A DNA stretch of 64,000 bases from the NCBI RefSeq assembly GCF_014842025.1, contig NZ_JACYUY010000003.1:1-64000 (forward strand), in the 5' to 3' direction. Made by a program: the position numbers and the translations under genes. Below are positions 15,867 through 25,641 of the stretch, in pieces (positions within the stretch are counted from its first letter, which is position 1; each line of letters starts with the position of its first letter). The notes under the pieces were generated by a model. It had not been told where the DNA came from. It did no database searches and worked only from the letters and a program-made list of their open reading frames with translations. This stretch comes from Massilia sp. CFBP 13721 (GTDB taxonomy: Bacteria; Pseudomonadota; Gammaproteobacteria; Burkholderiales; Burkholderiaceae_D).

Positions 15867-17591
15867 GTGATTGCAAAACTCAAGAATGCCTTCGGCGGCG
15901 CCAGGTTCGGTGCGATGTCCCCTGCGCTGCGCAACAACCTGACCCCGCTGCTGGTGCTGGCCGTCGTCATCACCGCCGCCGTCATGATGTTCATGTGGCA
16001 GGACCAGGCCAACTACAAACCGGTCTTCGGCGCCCGCGAAAAAGTCGCGGCCAGCGACATGATGACCGTGCTCGAGGCCGAGCAGATCCCCTACCGCATC
16101 CATCCGGACAGCGGCCAGGTGATGGTGCCGTCCGGCCAGCTGGGCAAGGTGCGCATGCTGCTCGCCGCCAAGGGCGTGACCGCGCAGCTGCCGGCCGGCC
16201 TGGAGCTGATGGACAAGAACGATCCGCTGGGCGTGTCGCAATTCGTGCAGGACGTGCGCTTCCGCCGCGGCCTGGAGGGCGAACTGGCGCAAAGCATCCT
16301 GACGCTCGACGCGATCGCGTCGGCGCGCGTGCACCTGGCCATTGCGAAATCGAATTCCTTCGTTGCCGGCGCCTCGGACCAGAGCTCGGCCTCGGTCGTG
16401 ATCGCGACGAAACCGGGCAAGACGCTCGGCAACGAGCAGATCGCCGCGATCGTCAACATGGTGTCGGGCAGCGTGGCCAGCCTGTCGCCCGCACGCGTGT
16501 CGCTGGTCGACCAGGCCGGTAATTACCTGTCTTCGCGCGTGGACCTGAGCGAAGGTTTCGACGGCGCGTCGCAAGGCGATGCCGCCGCGCTGCGCGTGTC
16601 GAACGAAGTGCGCGCCAACGTCAACGAGCTGCTCGGCCCCGTGCTCGGCGCGAACAATTTCAAGGTCAGCGTCACCGCCGACATCGACAACGACAAGATC
16701 GAGGAAACCCAGGAAAAATACGGCGAAGCGCCAAAGGTCACCAGCGAAGCGATGCGCGAAGAGCTGGAAAAGAGCCGCCTGGCGATGGGTGTGCCGGGCA
16801 CGCTGTCGAACCGTCCGCCGGTGCCTGCCGATCCGGCCGCTCCTGCCGCGCCGGCCGCCGATGGCGCCGCTGCTGCCGCCGACAAAGCCAACGACAACAA
16901 CAACTCGCGCAAGAACGCGACCACCCGCCAGTACGCCTACGACCGCGCGATCACCCAGATCAAGCGTTCGCGCGGCCGTCTGCGCAAGCTGTCCGTCGCC
17001 GTGGTGCTGAACAACGCCAGCGCGGCGAATGCCAAGGCCGGCTACACGCCTGCCGAGCTTGCGAACATCGACAAGATCCTGCGCGGCGGCCTCGGCATCG
17101 ACCAGGCGCGCGGCGACGTGCTGGCCGTATCGAGCCTGACCTTCCCGGCCCTGGCCCCGATTGAACCGTGGTACCAGGAGCGCGACACCATCGTCGACGC
17201 CGTCCGCTACGGCCTCTGGATCGTCGGCGCCCTGCTCGCCTACCTGCTGCTGGCGCGTCCGATGCTGCGCACGGTCACGGCGCGGATGACGCCGGCGCTG
17301 CCTGCACCGGGTGCTCAAGGTAACGGCACGCCAGCCGCAGCGCTGCCGAATGCCGCTGCTGCCGCTCCGCTCATGACTGCCGCGGCGCTGCCTGCTGCCG
17401 CAGTGGGCACCAACAGCACAGGCGCCGCCGCCGTCGTGCCGCTGCTCGAAAACTACGATCTGCCTCCTGCCGGCTCCGCCGTCGATGTGATGGTCGATCA
17501 CCTCAAAGTGCTGGCCGGTAAAGAGCCGGAGCGCGTTGCCGAAGTCGTCAAACAATGGGTGCAGAAAAAACATGGCCGAACTGAACAATAA
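15867..17591 (+). CDS. fliF: Flagellar MS-ring protein FliF
   Basis: The 574-residue inner-membrane ring protein carries an N-terminal membrane helix (about residues 27-47), YscJ/FliF periplasmic ring-building domains (VLEAEQIPYRIHPDSGQVMV, SRVDLSEGFDG) and a proline/alanine-rich periplasmic insert near residues 315-345. A second membrane helix (about 445-465) and a cytoplasmic tail that binds FliG follow. The tail starts with an Ala/Pro-rich linker and ends in a short helix (VDVMVDHLKVLAGKEPERVAEVVKQW). Its end overlaps fliG by 20 bases. Confidence 0.97.
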   Translation: MIAKLKNAFGGARFGAMSPALRNNLTPLLVLAVVITAAVMMFMWQDQANYKPVFGAREKVAASDMMTVLEAEQIPYRIHPDSGQVMVPSGQLGKVRMLLAAKGVTAQLPAGLELMDKNDPLGVSQFVQDVRFRRGLEGELAQSILTLDAIASARVHLAIAKSNSFVAGASDQSSASVVIATKPGKTLGNEQIAAIVNMVSGSVASLSPARVSLVDQAGNYLSSRVDLSEGFDGASQGDAAALRVSNEVRANVNELLGPVLGANNFKVSVTADIDNDKIEETQEKYGEAPKVTSEAMREELEKSRLAMGVPGTLSNRPPVPADPAAPAAPAADGAAAAADKANDNNNSRKNATTRQYAYDRAITQIKRSRGRLRKLSVAVVLNNASAANAKAGYTPAELANIDKILRGGLGIDQARGDVLAVSSLTFPALAPIEPWYQERDTIVDAVRYGLWIVGALLAYLLLARPMLRTVTARMTPALPAPGAQGNGTPAAALPNAAAAAPLMTAAALPAAAVGTNSTGAAAVVPLLENYDLPPAGSAVDVMVDHLKVLAGKEPERVAEVVKQWVQKKHGRTEQ

Positions 17592-18591
17592 CGCCGAGGG
17601 CGCGGTCCTGACCCCCGTCGAGCAAGCTGCGATCGTCCTGCTGTCGATCGGCGAAGAGCCGGCCGCCGCGGTGCTGCGCTGCCTCGAGCGCGACGAACTG
17701 ATCGAACTGACCCAGGTAATGTCGCGCATGAGCGGCATCAAGGTCGATTCGGTCAAGTACGCGGTCCAGAACTTCTTCGACGACTACCGCGAGCAGAGTG
17801 GCCTGCACGGCGCCTCGCGCACCTACCTGAAGCGCTCGCTCGACCTGGCGCTGGGCAGCGACATCGCCAACAGCGTCCTGAACACGATCTACGGCGACGC
17901 GATCCGCCCGATGATGGCGCGCCTGCAGTACGCTTCTCCGAAGTGGCTGGCCGAATTCATCTCGCACGAACACGTGCAGATGCAGGCCGTGTTCCTCGCT
18001 TTCCTGTCGCCTGCACTGGCCGGCCAGATCATCGAGGGGCTGCCCGAAAACAGCCGCGACCTGGTGCTGCTGAACCTGGCGCGCCTGGACGAGATCGACC
18101 GCGACCTGCTGCAGGAACTCGAAGAACTGGTCACGCGCTGCCTGTCCGCGCTCGACACGCAAAGTGCCAGCGTCGAAGGCGTGCGCCAGGTCGCCGAGAT
18201 CCTGAACCGCCTGCCGAACAACCGCGCCGGCATGGTCGAACTGCTGCGCGCCCACGATCCGGACGTCGTGTCCCAGATCGAGATGTCGATGTACGACTTC
18301 TTCATCCTGTCGCGCCAGACCGAACAGGTCATCACGCGCCTGCTCGACGACATTCCGCTCGAGCAGTGGGCAATCGCGCTGAAAGGCGCCGAGCCGGCCC
18401 TGCGCGACGCGATCCTGATGGCGATGCCGAAGCGCCAGGCGCAATCGTTCGAAGACCTGATGCGCCGTTCGGGCCCGGTGCCGATGTCGCGCATCGAGCA
18501 GACGCGCAAGGACATCATGGTGGCCGTCAAGGCGCTGGCCGACGCCGGCGAGATCGACGTGCAGTTGTTCGCCGAGGCCACCGCCGAATGA
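17572..18591 (+). CDS. fliG: Flagellar motor switch protein FliG
   Basis: The 339-residue C-ring protein binds FliF with its N-terminal domain, FliM with its middle domain, and the MotA stator with its C-terminal domain. The start ATG 17572 (MAELNNNAEG) gives the normal FliG length. The FliG family is clear from VLLSIGEEPAAAVLRCLERDEL near the start and from the C-terminal charged region (DIPLEQWAIALKGAEPALRDAILMAM). It overlaps fliF and shares ATGA with fliH. Confidence 0.97.
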   Translation: MAELNNNAEGAVLTPVEQAAIVLLSIGEEPAAAVLRCLERDELIELTQVMSRMSGIKVDSVKYAVQNFFDDYREQSGLHGASRTYLKRSLDLALGSDIANSVLNTIYGDAIRPMMARLQYASPKWLAEFISHEHVQMQAVFLAFLSPALAGQIIEGLPENSRDLVLLNLARLDEIDRDLLQELEELVTRCLSALDTQSASVEGVRQVAEILNRLPNNRAGMVELLRAHDPDVVSQIEMSMYDFFILSRQTEQVITRLLDDIPLEQWAIALKGAEPALRDAILMAMPKRQAQSFEDLMRRSGPVPMSRIEQTRKDIMVAVKALADAGEIDVQLFAEATAE

Positions 18592-19286
18592 AGCAGTTCC
18601 GGCCCTATCACTTTCCGCCGCTGCACCAGGTGCGCGCCGCCAACGGCACCATGCCCGCCGGCGGCAATGGCACGCTTATTGGTACACCTTCACAGGAAGA
18701 CTGGGACAGCGCACTGGCCGCCGGCTACCGCCAGGGCCAGCAGGATGGCTACGACGCCGGCTATGAAGCGGCGCGCGCCGAAGGTTTTGCACGCGGCCAG
18801 GCCGAGGGCATCGAGCGCGGCCTGGATGAAGGCCGCGCCCAGGCGCTGGCCCATCTCGACCAGATCGGCAAACCGGTCGACGCCGCCCTGCGCGCCCTGA
18901 AAAAACTGAAAAGCGATTTCAAGACTGCCCAGCGCAAGGAAGTCGTCGACCTGGTCGGCAAGATCGCGCGCCAGGTGATCCGCGCCGAACTGGCGCTGCA
19001 GCCGACCCAGCTGCTGGCCCTGGTCGACGAAGCCCTGGCCGCGATGCCGCCGGCGCGCGACACGGTTGAAGTCCTGATGAACCCCGAGGAACTCAAACGC
19101 GTGACCGAGCTCGATCCGAAGCGTGCCAGGAAGTGGAACCTGCTCGCCGACCCGTCGCTGGTGGCGGGCGAAATCCGCGTCAAGGCGGGCGACCATGAAG
19201 TCGACGCCGGCTGCCAGGGCCGCCTGGCCGCCTGCATGGACCAAGTCCGCGACGCCGTCGCCGCCAGCGCAGGAGACGCGGCATGA
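18588..19286 (+). CDS. fliH: Flagellar export ATPase regulator FliH
   Basis: The 232-residue protein is the stator-like partner and negative regulator of the FliI ATPase. Residues about 43-85 show the hallmark run of GxxxG repeats in a long helix (GYRQGQQDGYDAGYEAARAE, GFARGQAEGIERGLDEG). The C-terminal domain resembles the V-type ATPase E subunit (VEVLMNPEELKRV). It starts inside the fliG stop (ATGA) and ends overlapping fliI. Confidence 0.95.
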   Translation: MKQFRPYHFPPLHQVRAANGTMPAGGNGTLIGTPSQEDWDSALAAGYRQGQQDGYDAGYEAARAEGFARGQAEGIERGLDEGRAQALAHLDQIGKPVDAALRALKKLKSDFKTAQRKEVVDLVGKIARQVIRAELALQPTQLLALVDEALAAMPPARDTVEVLMNPEELKRVTELDPKRARKWNLLADPSLVAGEIRVKAGDHEVDAGCQGRLAACMDQVRDAVAASAGDAA

Positions 19287-20599
19287 CGGCCCTGTTCGAG
19301 ACCCTGCGTTCGCTCGACATCGACGCGGTACCGGTCGCCACCCCCACCGGCCGCCTGGTCGGCGCGCAGGGCTTGCTGCTGGAATCGGTCGGCTGCAAGC
19401 TGCACACCGGCCAGCGTTGCCGCGTCGAACTCGAGGACGGCGGCTGGCTCGATGCGCAGGTCGTGGGCTTTCGCGACAAGGTGTCCTACCTGATGCCGTT
19501 CAAGAAGGCGAATGGCCTGGCCACCGGCGCGCGCGTGCTGCCCGAAAAAACCGCAGCCAGTCTGATGATCGGCCCGTCGTGGCTGGGCCGCATGGTCAAT
19601 GGCCTCGGCGAAGAGATCGACGGCCTGGGCCGCCTCGGCGGCGACCAGCCGCTGAACTTTACCCCGCCGAAGGTCAACCCGCTGCGCAAGACCCCGGTCG
19701 ACGAGCCGCTCGACGTCGGCGTGCGCGCGATCAATTCGATGCTGACCCTGGGTAAAGGCCAGCGTGTCGGCCTGATGGCCGGTTCCGGCGTCGGCAAATC
19801 GGTGCTGCTCGGCCTGATCACGCGCCAGACCGTGGCCGACGTGGTGGTGGTCGGCCTGATCGGCGAGCGTAACCGCGAGGTGCGCGAATTCGTCGAGAAG
19901 TCGCTCGGACCGGAAGGCTTGAAACGCGCGGTGCTGGTGGTGGCGCCGGCCGACGAATCGCCGATGATGCGCGTGATGGCGACCGAACTGTGCCACTCGA
20001 TCGCGGCGCACTTCCGCGACCGCGGCCAGAACGTGCTGCTGCTGGTCGATTCGCTGACCCGCTACGCGATGGCGCTGCGCGAAGTGGCGCTGTCGCTGGG
20101 CGAGCCGCCGGCCACGCGCGGCTATCCGCCATCGGTGTTCTCGAACCTGCCGCAGCTGGTCGAATCGGCCGGCAATGGCGAGCACGCCGAGGGCAGCATG
20201 AGCGCGATCTATACCGTGCTGGCCGAAGGCGACGACCAGCAGGATCCGGTGGTCGACACGGCGCGCGCGATTTTGGACGGCCACATCGTGCTCACGCGCG
20301 AACTGGCCGAGCGCGGCCACTATCCGGCGATCGACGTCGCCCAGTCGATCAGCCGCTGCATGGCGCAAGTGGTCACGCCCGAGCATTCGAACGCGGCGCG
20401 CAAGCTGAAGGCGTCGCTGGCGCGCCATGCGCGCGTGCGCGACCTGATTCCGCTGGGCGCCTACACGCCGGGCGCCGATCCGGAAACCGACCGCGCGGTG
20501 CGCCTGCAGCCGCACATCGAAGCCTTCCTGTGCCAGGGCACGCGCGAAGGCGCGCCGCTCGACGCCTGCGTACCGCAGTTGCAGGGAATGATGCAATGA
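19283..20599 (+). CDS. fliI: Flagellum-specific ATPase FliI
   Basis: The 438-residue hexameric ATPase energises and unloads chaperone-substrate complexes at the flagellar export gate. It belongs to the F1-beta-like family: Walker A GSGVGKS near residue 167, followed by VVVGLIGERNREVREFVE and LLLVDSLTRYAMALREVALS (Walker B region). A GYPPSVF segment follows. It overlaps fliH by four bases and precedes fliJ by 10. Confidence 0.98.
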   Translation: MTALFETLRSLDIDAVPVATPTGRLVGAQGLLLESVGCKLHTGQRCRVELEDGGWLDAQVVGFRDKVSYLMPFKKANGLATGARVLPEKTAASLMIGPSWLGRMVNGLGEEIDGLGRLGGDQPLNFTPPKVNPLRKTPVDEPLDVGVRAINSMLTLGKGQRVGLMAGSGVGKSVLLGLITRQTVADVVVVGLIGERNREVREFVEKSLGPEGLKRAVLVVAPADESPMMRVMATELCHSIAAHFRDRGQNVLLLVDSLTRYAMALREVALSLGEPPATRGYPPSVFSNLPQLVESAGNGEHAEGSMSAIYTVLAEGDDQQDPVVDTARAILDGHIVLTRELAERGHYPAIDVAQSISRCMAQVVTPEHSNAARKLKASLARHARVRDLIPLGAYTPGADPETDRAVRLQPHIEAFLCQGTREGAPLDACVPQLQGMMQ

Positions 20600-20609
20600 G
20601 GTTGGAACT

Positions 20610-21044
20610 ATGAACCGTCGCGACCAGATCCACAGCCTGGGCACGCTGGTGCAGCTGCGCAGTACCGAGGTCGACAAGCTGCAGACCGAACTCGCCCGCC
20701 AGGAAGCGACGCGTGCGCGCTATGCGGCCAACCTCGAGCGCCTGCACGCGCTGGCCGAAGGCAGTGGCGCCTCTGGCAAGCTTGCCCCCGCCCTGGCGCT
20801 GAACTGCGGCCAGTACAAGCAGGCCGTGTTCGCGCTGGCCGACACCCACCGCACCGACCTGCAACTGCACGAGGCGAACATGGCGGTTTCGCAGCGCAAC
20901 CTGGCGCAGGCATGGACCCGCCGCGAACTGCTCGGCAAGGTGCTCGAGCAGCAGCAGGACGCATTGGCGCGCGAGCAGGATCGTGCCGCGCGCAAGCGCG
21001 AAGACGAGATCGCCACCCAGTCGTGGCTGGCGGGCCGGGCGTAG
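20610..21044 (+). CDS. fliJ: Flagellar export chaperone-escort FliJ
   Basis: The 144-residue protein is almost wholly alpha-helical and rich in Leu, Gln, Arg and Glu. This is the two-stranded coiled coil expected for FliJ, which inserts into the FliI ring like the gamma subunit of F1 and recycles chaperones. The N-terminus MNRRDQIHSLGTLVQLRS and length match the family, and it directly follows fliI. Confidence 0.88.
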   Translation: MNRRDQIHSLGTLVQLRSTEVDKLQTELARQEATRARYAANLERLHALAEGSGASGKLAPALALNCGQYKQAVFALADTHRTDLQLHEANMAVSQRNLAQAWTRRELLGKVLEQQQDALAREQDRAARKREDEIATQSWLAGRA

Positions 21045-21071
21045 GTCCCGAATTTCAAGGAGAACAACAAT

Positions 21072-22424
21072 ATGGCAGGCATTTCCACCAACTACGATCC
21101 GGCGACGACCGCCCAGGCCCTGGCCGAATCCTTCACGGCCGGACGCCAGGCGATCCTGACGCGCCAGGGCGCGCAGGCGACCGCTACCGAAAAAGGCTTG
21201 TCCACGCTCGGCTCGGCCCTGAGCGCCTTCCAGAGCAGCCTTGCCGCGCTGACGGGCCTGAACAAGACGATTTCGGCCAGCAGCGCGGTCTTCAGCGACA
21301 CCGCCATCGCCAGCGCCAGCGCGACGGCGAACGCAGCGCCGGGCAGCTACAGCTTTTTTGTCGAGCAGGTCGCCAGCGCGCACAAGGTCTCGTACGGCGG
21401 CATGACCGATTTCGCCGGCGGCGGTTCGCTGACCCTGGGAGTGGGCGCGAGTTCGTTTTCGGTCGACCTCGGCACCAAGGCCAACTGGACCGTGCGCGAG
21501 CTGGCGGCGGCGATCAACGGCGCGGCCGATAACACCAGCATGTCGGCGGCGGTCGTGACCACCGGGACCACCTCGGAACTGGTGCTGACCTCGAAGACGA
21601 CGGGCGCGGCGAACACCATTTCGGTCGGCAGCACGGGCACCGATGCCGGTCTTGCGGCCAGGCTGGGCGGGACGCGCAACGAACTGGCGCCGGCACTCGA
21701 CGCCGTGGTGCGCGTCGGCTCCGCCGGCGGTACCGAAATCCGCCAGGCGAGCAATACGCTGTCCGTGATCGATGGCGTCACCATGACGCTGACGAAGGCG
21801 CAGGCCGCGGGCAGCGCGCCGGTGACGCTGACGGTGGCGTCGGACGCGACCAGGACGGCGGCGAACGCCCAGGCCTTCGTCGACGCCTACAACAAGCTGA
21901 AAACGGCCATCGACGGCCTGGTCAGCCCGGGCGACCCGAAAGGCGGCGGCGAAGCCGGCGCCTTTGCCGGCGACAGCGGCGTGCGCGCCCTGCGCGACCG
22001 CATGGTCAACGCCTTGCGCAGCACGGGCGCCAGCAGTCTTGCGAATTTCGGCATCACCGCCAACCGCCAGGGCACGCTGACGCTGGACAGCACCCGCCTG
22101 AACAAGGCGCTGGCGTTGAATCCGACCGGCCTCGATACGCTGATCGGCAGCAGTTCCACGACGGGCGCCAGCGGCATTGCGGGCCAGCTCGACGGCTACC
22201 TGAAGCTCTGGACCAGCAGCGCGAATGGCCAGATCGGCAGCCGCAAGGATGCCATCAGCAAGCTGCAAGGCAACCTGGCGGAACGGCAAACCACGCTCGA
22301 CAAACAGTACGACAGCGCCTATGCGCGCTACCTGGCGCAGTTCACCCAACTGCAATCCGTTCAAAGCAATATGTCCTATAACACCTCGCTGTTCGACAGT
22401 TTGTTCAGCAGCGCCAAAGACTAA
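21072..22424 (+). CDS. fliD: Flagellar filament cap protein FliD (HAP2)
   Basis: The 450-residue filament-capping protein promotes flagellin assembly. Its N-terminus is GISTNYDPATTAQALAESFTAGR; a central flagellin-hook-IN-type repeat region lies near residues 90-240, and the C-terminal helical domain includes QLDGYLKLWTSSANGQIGSR and the final LFDSLFSSAKD. The start has AAGGAGAACAAC just upstream. It directly follows fliJ, so structural and late genes are in one unit. Confidence 0.95.
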   Translation: MAGISTNYDPATTAQALAESFTAGRQAILTRQGAQATATEKGLSTLGSALSAFQSSLAALTGLNKTISASSAVFSDTAIASASATANAAPGSYSFFVEQVASAHKVSYGGMTDFAGGGSLTLGVGASSFSVDLGTKANWTVRELAAAINGAADNTSMSAAVVTTGTTSELVLTSKTTGAANTISVGSTGTDAGLAARLGGTRNELAPALDAVVRVGSAGGTEIRQASNTLSVIDGVTMTLTKAQAAGSAPVTLTVASDATRTAANAQAFVDAYNKLKTAIDGLVSPGDPKGGGEAGAFAGDSGVRALRDRMVNALRSTGASSLANFGITANRQGTLTLDSTRLNKALALNPTGLDTLIGSSSTTGASGIAGQLDGYLKLWTSSANGQIGSRKDAISKLQGNLAERQTTLDKQYDSAYARYLAQFTQLQSVQSNMSYNTSLFDSLFSSAKD

Positions 22425-22446
22425 ACTTCAAGCCTAACTCATCGCC

Positions 22447-22836
22447 ATGTCCTATCAAGAAGCCTACGGTAATTACCATGCGGTCAATCTCGACTCGCAA
22501 ACCTCGCGCGCGACTCCGGTCGAACTCGTCCTGCTGCTGACCGACGGCCTGCTCGACGAACTGGCGCGCGTGCGCGCCCACATCGTCGGCAAGCGCTATG
22601 AACAGAAAGCGGCCGGCATCGACAAATGCTGCGAGATCATCAACGGCTTGTCGAGCTCGCTCGACTTCGACAGCGGCGGCGACACCGTCGTCAACCTGGC
22701 CAACCTGTATGACTTCTGCTCGTCGCGCCTGCAAGGCGCCGGCATCAAGATGGACCCGGCCATGGTCGACGACGTGGTCGGCGTGTTGACGACGATCCGC
22801 CAGGGCTGGCAAGGCGTACAGGCCCGCAATGCCTAG
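22447..22836 (+). CDS. fliS: Flagellin export chaperone FliS
   Basis: The 129-residue four-helix chaperone binds the flagellin C-terminus and prevents premature polymerisation. Its landmarks are the Tyr-rich start (MSYQEAYGNYHAVNLDSQTSRATPVELVLLL) and SLDFDSGGDTVVNLANLYDF. It lies between fliD and fliT as in most systems, and its end overlaps the next gene by eight bases. Confidence 0.95.
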   Translation: MSYQEAYGNYHAVNLDSQTSRATPVELVLLLTDGLLDELARVRAHIVGKRYEQKAAGIDKCCEIINGLSSSLDFDSGGDTVVNLANLYDFCSSRLQGAGIKMDPAMVDDVVGVLTTIRQGWQGVQARNA

Positions 22837-23146
22837 GAGCGCTGCGATCGGCAGGCTCGCCGTGGGTTTCAAGGAAGCCGGCGCAACGGGCGACTGGGAG
22901 CGCCTGGGCGCCCTCGCCGCCGCGCTGGCGCCGCAACTGGCGGCGCTCGCCGCCCGCGGCGCCTGGAACCGCACCGAACTGGCCGCGCTGGCGCAGCTGC
23001 GCGCGGCCCATGACGGCGCCGCCGCCGCCTGCACCGACGCGCTCGATGCGCTCGGCGCCCGGCTTGCCGGGATGCGCGACAACAAGGATGGCTGGATGGC
23101 GTACGCGCTCGCCGGCGACATGGAAACGGCTGGACACCAAGAATGA
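22829..23146 (+). CDS. fliT: FliT-like chaperone (LafD position)
   Basis: This 105-residue, Ala-rich all-helical protein has no clear sequence landmarks. The call rests on size, helical character, and its place between fliS and fliK, where lateral loci carry fliT (lafD). FliT is the chaperone of FliD. It starts within the fliS end and shares ATGA with fliK. Confidence 0.6.
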   Translation: MPRSAAIGRLAVGFKEAGATGDWERLGALAAALAPQLAALAARGAWNRTELAALAQLRAAHDGAAAACTDALDALGARLAGMRDNKDGWMAYALAGDMETAGHQE

Positions 23147-24333
23147 ACCTGACACTGACTAACCTGAACGGGCCGGCGCCTGCCCCCAAGGGGGCGAACG
23201 ATGCGGCTGCGTCGGCTCCATTTGACGCGGCCGCCGCAATGCCTGGTACTGTGGACGCCGTCCAACCGGCGCCCGCCCAACCGGCGCTCGCTTTCGCGCA
23301 ATGGCTCGGCCTGGACCAGTTGGCGCCGGCTGACGTTGACGCAACTACCGCTGTCGCTGCAACCGATGGCGCGCCGGCGGCGGACGACATCCCTGTCGAA
23401 GAACAGCAGGCAACCGATACGCCCCTGCTGGGCGCGATGGCGATGCCGATGCCGCTGATGCCGCTCATTTCCACTCCCCAGGCGACGCTGGCGGCGGTCG
23501 TTGCCGCCTTGCCTGGCGCTTCGGCCCTGCCGGCCGCTAAAGAATCGGCGCCGGCTGCCGATACCGAGGTTTCGCCGTCGCCGGGCAGTGCTGCATCCGG
23601 CCGCGAAGGCCGCGCCGAACTGGCTGCCCTGCCGGCTGCCGCCCTGCCTGCCTCCGCCCCTGCCCTGCCGCTGGTGGAAACGCCAGTCCAGGCAGCGGTC
23701 GCGAAGACGGCACCGGCCGCGCTTGCCGCCGACACATCGGCAGCAAACGGCGACACGCCGCAAGACCAGGCCGCACCGGTCACCGAGCGTGGCGCCGCCA
23801 ACATCGCCGGCATGGCGAGCACAAGCGCACCGGCCGCCGGCACGGCGCCACGCACGGCCGATACCGTCACGCTGGCGGGTCCGCCGACCGCCTGGCGCCA
23901 GACCTTGCAGGAAGCGCTTGGCGAACGCCTGCAACTCCAGGTCGGCAACAAGGCCGAGCAGGCCGTGATCCGCCTCGAACCGCCGATGCTGGGCCGCGTG
24001 GAAATCGCGATCCGCCACAGCGCCGGTTCGCTCGAGGTGCAGATCTCGGCAACCCATGGCGAAGTGCTGCGCCAGTTGCAAACGGTCAGCGAAAGCCTGC
24101 GCAGCGACCTGGCCCAGCGCCAGTTCAGCGACGTGTCGGTCAACATTGTCCCGACGCCGCGCGCCGCCAACGGCGCGCCGATGTTCGCCGGCGGCGAAGG
24201 CCGCGGGCGCCAGCAGGATGGGCGTCAGCAGGAGCAAAACCCAGGCAACGCCCTGGCCGAAGCAAACAGCGGATTTTCGTCGTTCTCGCTGGACGGTCTC
24301 TCACTGAGCGGTCGCGCCCAGGGCCGCAGTTAA
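23143..24333 (+). CDS. fliK: Flagellar hook-length control protein FliK (LafE type)
   Basis: This 396-residue protein has a very long Pro/Ala-rich, low-complexity N-terminal ruler (residues 1-~240) and a conserved C-terminal domain (about 245-350: WRQTLQEALGERLQLQVGNK, AVIRLEPPMLGRVEIAIRHS). That domain touches FlhB to end hook growth. A Gln/Gly-rich tail follows. It lies between fliT and fliL as in lateral loci. Confidence 0.9.
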   Translation: MNLTLTNLNGPAPAPKGANDAAASAPFDAAAAMPGTVDAVQPAPAQPALAFAQWLGLDQLAPADVDATTAVAATDGAPAADDIPVEEQQATDTPLLGAMAMPMPLMPLISTPQATLAAVVAALPGASALPAAKESAPAADTEVSPSPGSAASGREGRAELAALPAAALPASAPALPLVETPVQAAVAKTAPAALAADTSAANGDTPQDQAAPVTERGAANIAGMASTSAPAAGTAPRTADTVTLAGPPTAWRQTLQEALGERLQLQVGNKAEQAVIRLEPPMLGRVEIAIRHSAGSLEVQISATHGEVLRQLQTVSESLRSDLAQRQFSDVSVNIVPTPRAANGAPMFAGGEGRGRQQDGRQQEQNPGNALAEANSGFSSFSLDGLSLSGRAQGRS

Positions 24334-24361
24334 TCAATCAAGAATAACCCAGACAAGATCA

Positions 24362-24838
24362 ATGAACAGCAAGCTCAAGATGATGATCGGCGTCGTCGCC
24401 GTCGTGCTGGTGGCCGCGGGTGCGGCCGGTGGCGCCATGTGGTGGATGAAGTCGCAGGAACCGGCGCATGGCGCTGAAGCCGCCGCCAAGGCCGCGCCGA
24501 AAAAGGAAAAGTCGGACGCGCCGCCCAAGTACGTCACGCTCGACAAGGTCATCGTGATGCTGCGCCGCGCCCCGAACGAGGCGAGCACGCACTACCTGTC
24601 GGCCGACCTGGTGCTGGCCACCGACGCCAAGGGCGAGAAGCCGACCAAGGAACACCTGCCGCTGCTGCGCGCGATCGCCGTGCGCTCGCTGTCGAGCTTC
24701 ACGATGGCGCAGGCCTCGACCATGACCGTCGAACAGGTCGCCGCACAGTTGAACAAGACTTTCGACGCCAACTATGCCAGCGAGGAACGGGAAAAGCCGT
24801 TCGGCGAAGTCATGATCGGCAAGCTGATCGTCGAATGA
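24362..24838 (+). CDS. fliL: Flagellar basal-body-associated protein FliL
   Basis: The 158-residue bitopic protein has one N-terminal membrane helix (about residues 6-27) and a periplasmic domain (KYVTLDKVIVMLRRAPNE, HYLSADLVLATD). FliL rings surround the stator and support torque and swarming. It shares ATGA with the sigma factor gene that follows. Confidence 0.92.
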   Translation: MNSKLKMMIGVVAVVLVAAGAAGGAMWWMKSQEPAHGAEAAAKAAPKKEKSDAPPKYVTLDKVIVMLRRAPNEASTHYLSADLVLATDAKGEKPTKEHLPLLRAIAVRSLSSFTMAQASTMTVEQVAAQLNKTFDANYASEEREKPFGEVMIGKLIVE

Positions 24839-25596
24839 CGGCCGGGGACCACGTGGCCTTTTCAGACAATTACGGTGACTACGCCGATGCTGCCTGCGCC
24901 GGCGGATACCAGCAGGCCTGCGCCGGCATGAGCGCACGCGAAGAGCAGCAGCACCTGGTGGCCTACGCGCCGCTGGTCAAGCGCATCGTGCGCCAGTTGA
25001 ACTCGCAGGTGTCGGGCGTCATGTCGCGCGAGGACATGGAGCAGATCGGCTTGATGGGCCTGCTGGAAGCGCTGCGCCGCTATGGCGCGCCCGACACCGG
25101 CTTCGGCAGCTTCGCGTCGCTGCGCATCCGCGGCGCCATCCTGGATGAGCTGCGCCGCCAGGACTGGCGCCCACGCGCCGTGCGCCAGGATGCGCACCGC
25201 GTGCGCGATGGCCTGCGTGCGCTTACCCGTTCGCTCGGCCGCGAGCCGACCGCGCAGGAAGCCGCCGATGCGCTCGGCATTACCCAGGAAGCCTACCACC
25301 AGCACCTGCTGGACGACGGCGCCGAAGAGATGATGAGCTTCGACGAAGTACTGCAGGAAGCGCTCGATCCGGCCAACAGCACGCCCGGCCCGGAAGAAGC
25401 CTTCCTGGTGCGCCGTAGCCTGGAGCAGGCACTGGGCGCGCTGTCCGAGCGCGAGCAGCGCGTGATCCAGATGATCTACGAGTTCGAGCTCAGCTACAAG
25501 GAAATCGCCGCCGTGCTCGACCTGTCCGACGCCCGCGTCTGCCAGCTCAACAAGAGCGCGCTGGCCAAGATGAAAGCGGCCCTCGGGGCGCGTTAA
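24835..25596 (+). CDS. fliA: Flagellar sigma factor FliA/sigma28 (LafS type)
   Basis: The 253-residue sigma70-family factor has region 2 (VAYAPLVKRIVRQL, MSREDMEQIGLMGLLEALRRY), region 3 (LGREPTAQEAADALGIT) and region 4 (LSEREQRVIQMIYEFELSYKEIA with the final SDARVCQLNKSALAKMK). It should drive late genes such as the flagellins and be held by FlgM, encoded 2 kb downstream. Its position between fliL and motA is the order seen in lateral systems (lafF-lafS-lafT). Confidence 0.93.
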   Translation: MTAGDHVAFSDNYGDYADAACAGGYQQACAGMSAREEQQHLVAYAPLVKRIVRQLNSQVSGVMSREDMEQIGLMGLLEALRRYGAPDTGFGSFASLRIRGAILDELRRQDWRPRAVRQDAHRVRDGLRALTRSLGREPTAQEAADALGITQEAYHQHLLDDGAEEMMSFDEVLQEALDPANSTPGPEEAFLVRRSLEQALGALSEREQRVIQMIYEFELSYKEIAAVLDLSDARVCQLNKSALAKMKAALGAR

Positions 25597-25641
25597 GAAT
25601 AATTCAACAATAAATATGACCCTCCTCCAGAAAGGCCTGTC

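Noticed and set aside
15849-17756. Long minus-strand open frame opposite fliF
   Set aside because: High-GC antisense artefact rich in Arg, His and Gly.
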